A DNA stretch of 64,000 nt from Phoronis australis. Lineage: Eukaryota; Phoronida; Phoronidae. The position numbers and the translations under genes are program-made. A model generated the notes under the pieces. It was not told the origin of the DNA, ran no database searches, and was given only the letters and a program-made list of their open reading frames with translations. Within the stretch, counting starts at the first letter, position 1. The number at the start of each line of letters is the position of its first letter. The stretch is from positions 5,162 to 69,161 of the forward strand of contig NMRA01000958.1 of NCBI GenBank assembly GCA_002633005.1. Direction: 5' to 3'. Positions 61,448 through 64,000 of the stretch are shown in pieces.

Positions 61448-62811
61448 NAAACGTACTCAAATCTGACACTCATACTCGAGTTGCTATGGAACTCTTTATG
61501 ATGTGAAATGCAAAATCACGCAAAGACGCGCTGAGGAATAGACCACCCCAGGAACTAGGCCTACATTATCGTCTGCTGTCGCTACAACTACAAGATTATG
61601 TCTATAACGTGGAATTCTGAGTGTTCTGTAACTGTTATTCATTTTTTAGTTTTAATAAATATTCTTATGCCATTTCTTTGTTACATTTGTCAATTATTAA
61701 GCTTTACTTCTTGAGTTCCTCACCCAGTCCCGAAAATGTCTTAAGAAATATGTAACAGCTTATCACATTACATCTCTCATCTCTGTTGCTAATTTAGTCT
61801 TGACATAAACCCATTGCTGTGTAGGCCTACGCTGATGTCAAACTTAGATACTGTATCCGACTGGGATGTATCAAGTGAGTTGACGTTTGGCACGTGAGTT
61901 AAAAAACAATACTTGTGCAGGCATTCAGAGTTCACCAGTGGCAGTGAACGGGACGAGACGTCTACTCAGAAATCGGCAAACAAAATCTGGAATTCCAAAA
62001 CCCCTAACTCCTTAATATCTACTGATTCAATACTACTCTTTACTACCTGACAGGGAAGCGAACTGTTTTTAACCTCCCTCCCCTCCTCGTCTGTCTTTTG
62101 GAAACCCTACAAAACGTAGGAACACATACCGAAATAAGGGCAGCACAAACTTCTCACACGACTTTTCCCACAACTGCTTTCGACGCTTGTTATGACTAGC
62201 CGACAAGGGATTACAATGCGCCTGTTGCCAGGAATTGTAGAGCTAGAATGGCGGCCATAACACACAGTGATACGGCGAGTTAATCAGGTGAAGAATAAGA
62301 AGATTTAAGATGAAAGCTATTATCTCTGAACTGAAATTGAAGTGCTGAGATACGGTAAGAGGACTTATTTTTTTAGATTTGCTGCGTTTCTTGGTTCCCA
62401 TTCGATATTTTGTTCTCTGGCTCGTACATGTATTTATTTTCGAGTACGGTTTCAAGCACACTGCCATAGCAAACTTGAAATTTGAGCATAGACTCCGAAT
62501 TTTTACTCAAAATCGTACTCGAAATGTAGATGAGATACACTTCAGTTCGAGTACACTCGAAAACTATGCCATAGCAAACTTGAAATTTGAGCATAGACTC
62601 CGAATTTTTACTCAAAATCGTACTCGAAATATAGATGAGATAAACTTCAGTTCGAGTACACTCGAAAACTGAGTACGTGCTCGAAATTTCGAGTACAGAT
62701 TCTTCGAGTATGAGATTGAATACACCAAAGCTGAGTCTGTACTCGAGTTGAGTATGAAGTGTGAGTTTGAGCATGATTCGAGTCTGAGTACGGAGATTGG
62801 AGACCGGGCCC
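61448..62811. mobile_element. Element E, second copy, truncated at an N
   Basis: Nearly identical to 58524-59780 in the same orientation, but its left end is lost at the N at 61447. It carries a 110-base internal tandem duplication (about 62464-62673), lacks 18 bases present in copy 1, and has a 48-base substituted block at 61997-62044 described in the findings. Confidence 0.85.
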
Positions 62812-64000
62812 AGAAATCATGTCGTATCTGTTGCGTCTATACTATTTTTGCTGCGGAGGTTCCGATGTTGAATTTTCTTGTCTCTAATGCAGCTTAAAAG
62901 AGAATTATGCTAATTAAAATGCAAATTCAAGTGCATAAATTGGACTTGCCTTGTTCGAATGAAGTGCATTTACATTTTTTATTGCTTGGCACTTTGCCGT
63001 TCCAACATAAGTACTCAGACTCTCCGCGTTTAGCGGAGATACACTTTACATGTTACGGAGGGCTCACGAAATAAATCAGATGCATATAAGTAGGCCATTT
63101 GGAATTCACGAGAAAGGACCGCAAACTTCAAATTAGAGTAAGTTAACGTATGGATTGTGACTCTCATTGTGACTATTAAAGCAATCTATAAAGGGTTTAT
63201 TGTTATCGTGTGTAATAGCCGATTGAAGTTAACTTCTGATATTTAAAAATATAAAGGAAAACGAAGTTCCGTCCAAAATACGAACCACAATAGTGATTTT
63301 CAAAGATCCATGGGCTACACTGCTTGAACACAAAACTGCTCACGCAAAGAATCAAAGCTTGGTTAGTCAAGAAAGTAGACGGACTTTTGTAAAGCGTAAC
63401 CGGTCGAAATGACGTATTTTGGAACGAAACACTAAAGCGATTTTATTGAGATCTTTGTTTTTACAAGTGTAGACTATTTTAAAGATAATTCCAAGACAAA
63501 AAGTGTGTTTGGCTGCGGTCCGTGACTTTCCGAAAGACGATTGGGGGCGAAGCATGTCATACTAAGTTATACATTTCTTCAAAAAACTCCACTCCCACTA
63601 GTGCAGAGATCTGATGACACGGGTGCGTGCATGAGAGTGAGTCAACTACGGCCAATCGCGAGATCGAATTGCGGCTGACTTGGCAAGACCTTGCTTGCAT
63701 CAGCTTTTGCGGCGATTTCGAAGTTCAAGACCTGGCTGCCATGCAAGCGCATTTTTCTTTATGCAATGAGGCGCAGGGAACAAAATGGGTCGCCTGGCTA
63801 CAGACTTCTGAGAACCAAAGTACGCTTTTTCGTCTTGCGGAGATGCTACATGTATGTTGTAACTCATATCGTATCATACTCTTTGGTTGCAGTGACTAAA
63901 AAAGTGGGAAGGTCTGTAGAACTGCCACAATCGGTTGACGTTACCTTGTCTGTTTTGAGTTAATGAAGTTTACCAGAAAAATACTGCAAAACTACGGTAC
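62812..64000. other. Intergenic region, no gene recognised
   Basis: Frames at 63627-63963 are open on the plus strand but show no known domain or splice sites. No repeat is apparent. Confidence 0.4.

Overview
The window is eukaryotic: a draft-quality metazoan genome segment with N positions at 20967, 25081-25141, 28598 and 61447. It carries two intact, intron-rich housekeeping genes, both on the minus strand: HACL1 (2-hydroxyacyl-CoA lyase, about 5.7-18.1 kb with a possible first exon near 19.9 kb) and GARS (glycyl-tRNA synthetase, 32.3-60.6 kb). A broken protein-kinase gene, also on the minus strand, lies between them at 24.0-27.4 kb. Exon/intron structure, long introns, abundant minisatellites, Penelope-like and LTR retroelement remains and many short inverted-repeat elements suggest an invertebrate animal. 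An invertebrate deuterostome (hemichordate, cephalochordate or echinoderm) is my best guess, but I cannot name a species from the sequence.

Layout. 1-5.5 kb: CpG-rich intergenic DNA with no recognised gene and one copy of a dispersed repeat. 5.7-18.1 kb: fifteen HACL1 exons read right to left, ending in a peroxisomal SKL tail; the introns hold a 15-bp satellite, several minisatellites and a head-to-head Penelope-like palindrome. 18.3-20.7 kb: three copies of one repeat, one apparently split by an LTR-like insertion, then a candidate HACL1 promoter with an NRF1-type palindrome. 20.7-24 kb: intergenic. 24.0-27.4 kb: kinase pseudogene with several frame lesions and a short inverted-repeat element in its intron. 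27.4-32 kb: intergenic with a perfect 31-bp tandem array. 32.3-60.6 kb: sixteen GARS exons. Every splice junction was phase-checked, giving a 733-residue precursor with a second in-frame start for a cytosolic form. The large GARS introns are full of a repeat whose unit carries a CTCF-like core (CCACTAGG-GGC), a 2.8-kb transposon nested in that repeat, and other inverted-repeat elements. 60.6-64 kb: upstream DNA with a second copy of the element found in intron 1.

The two genes share no pathway. HACL1 cleaves 2-hydroxy fatty acyl-CoAs in peroxisomal alpha-oxidation with thiamine diphosphate. GARS charges tRNA-Gly in cytosol and mitochondria.

The most striking observations are: (1) a 46-base block in one of two near-identical transposon copies that is the base-by-base complement, not the reverse complement, of the other copy, which no ordinary DNA rearrangement makes; (2) four intronic minisatellites that begin at, or carry copies of, splice junctions; (3) about thirty CTCF-like cores spread by a repeat through GARS introns; (4) a 2.8-kb inverted-repeat transposon whose 4-bp target duplication and empty site can be read directly.
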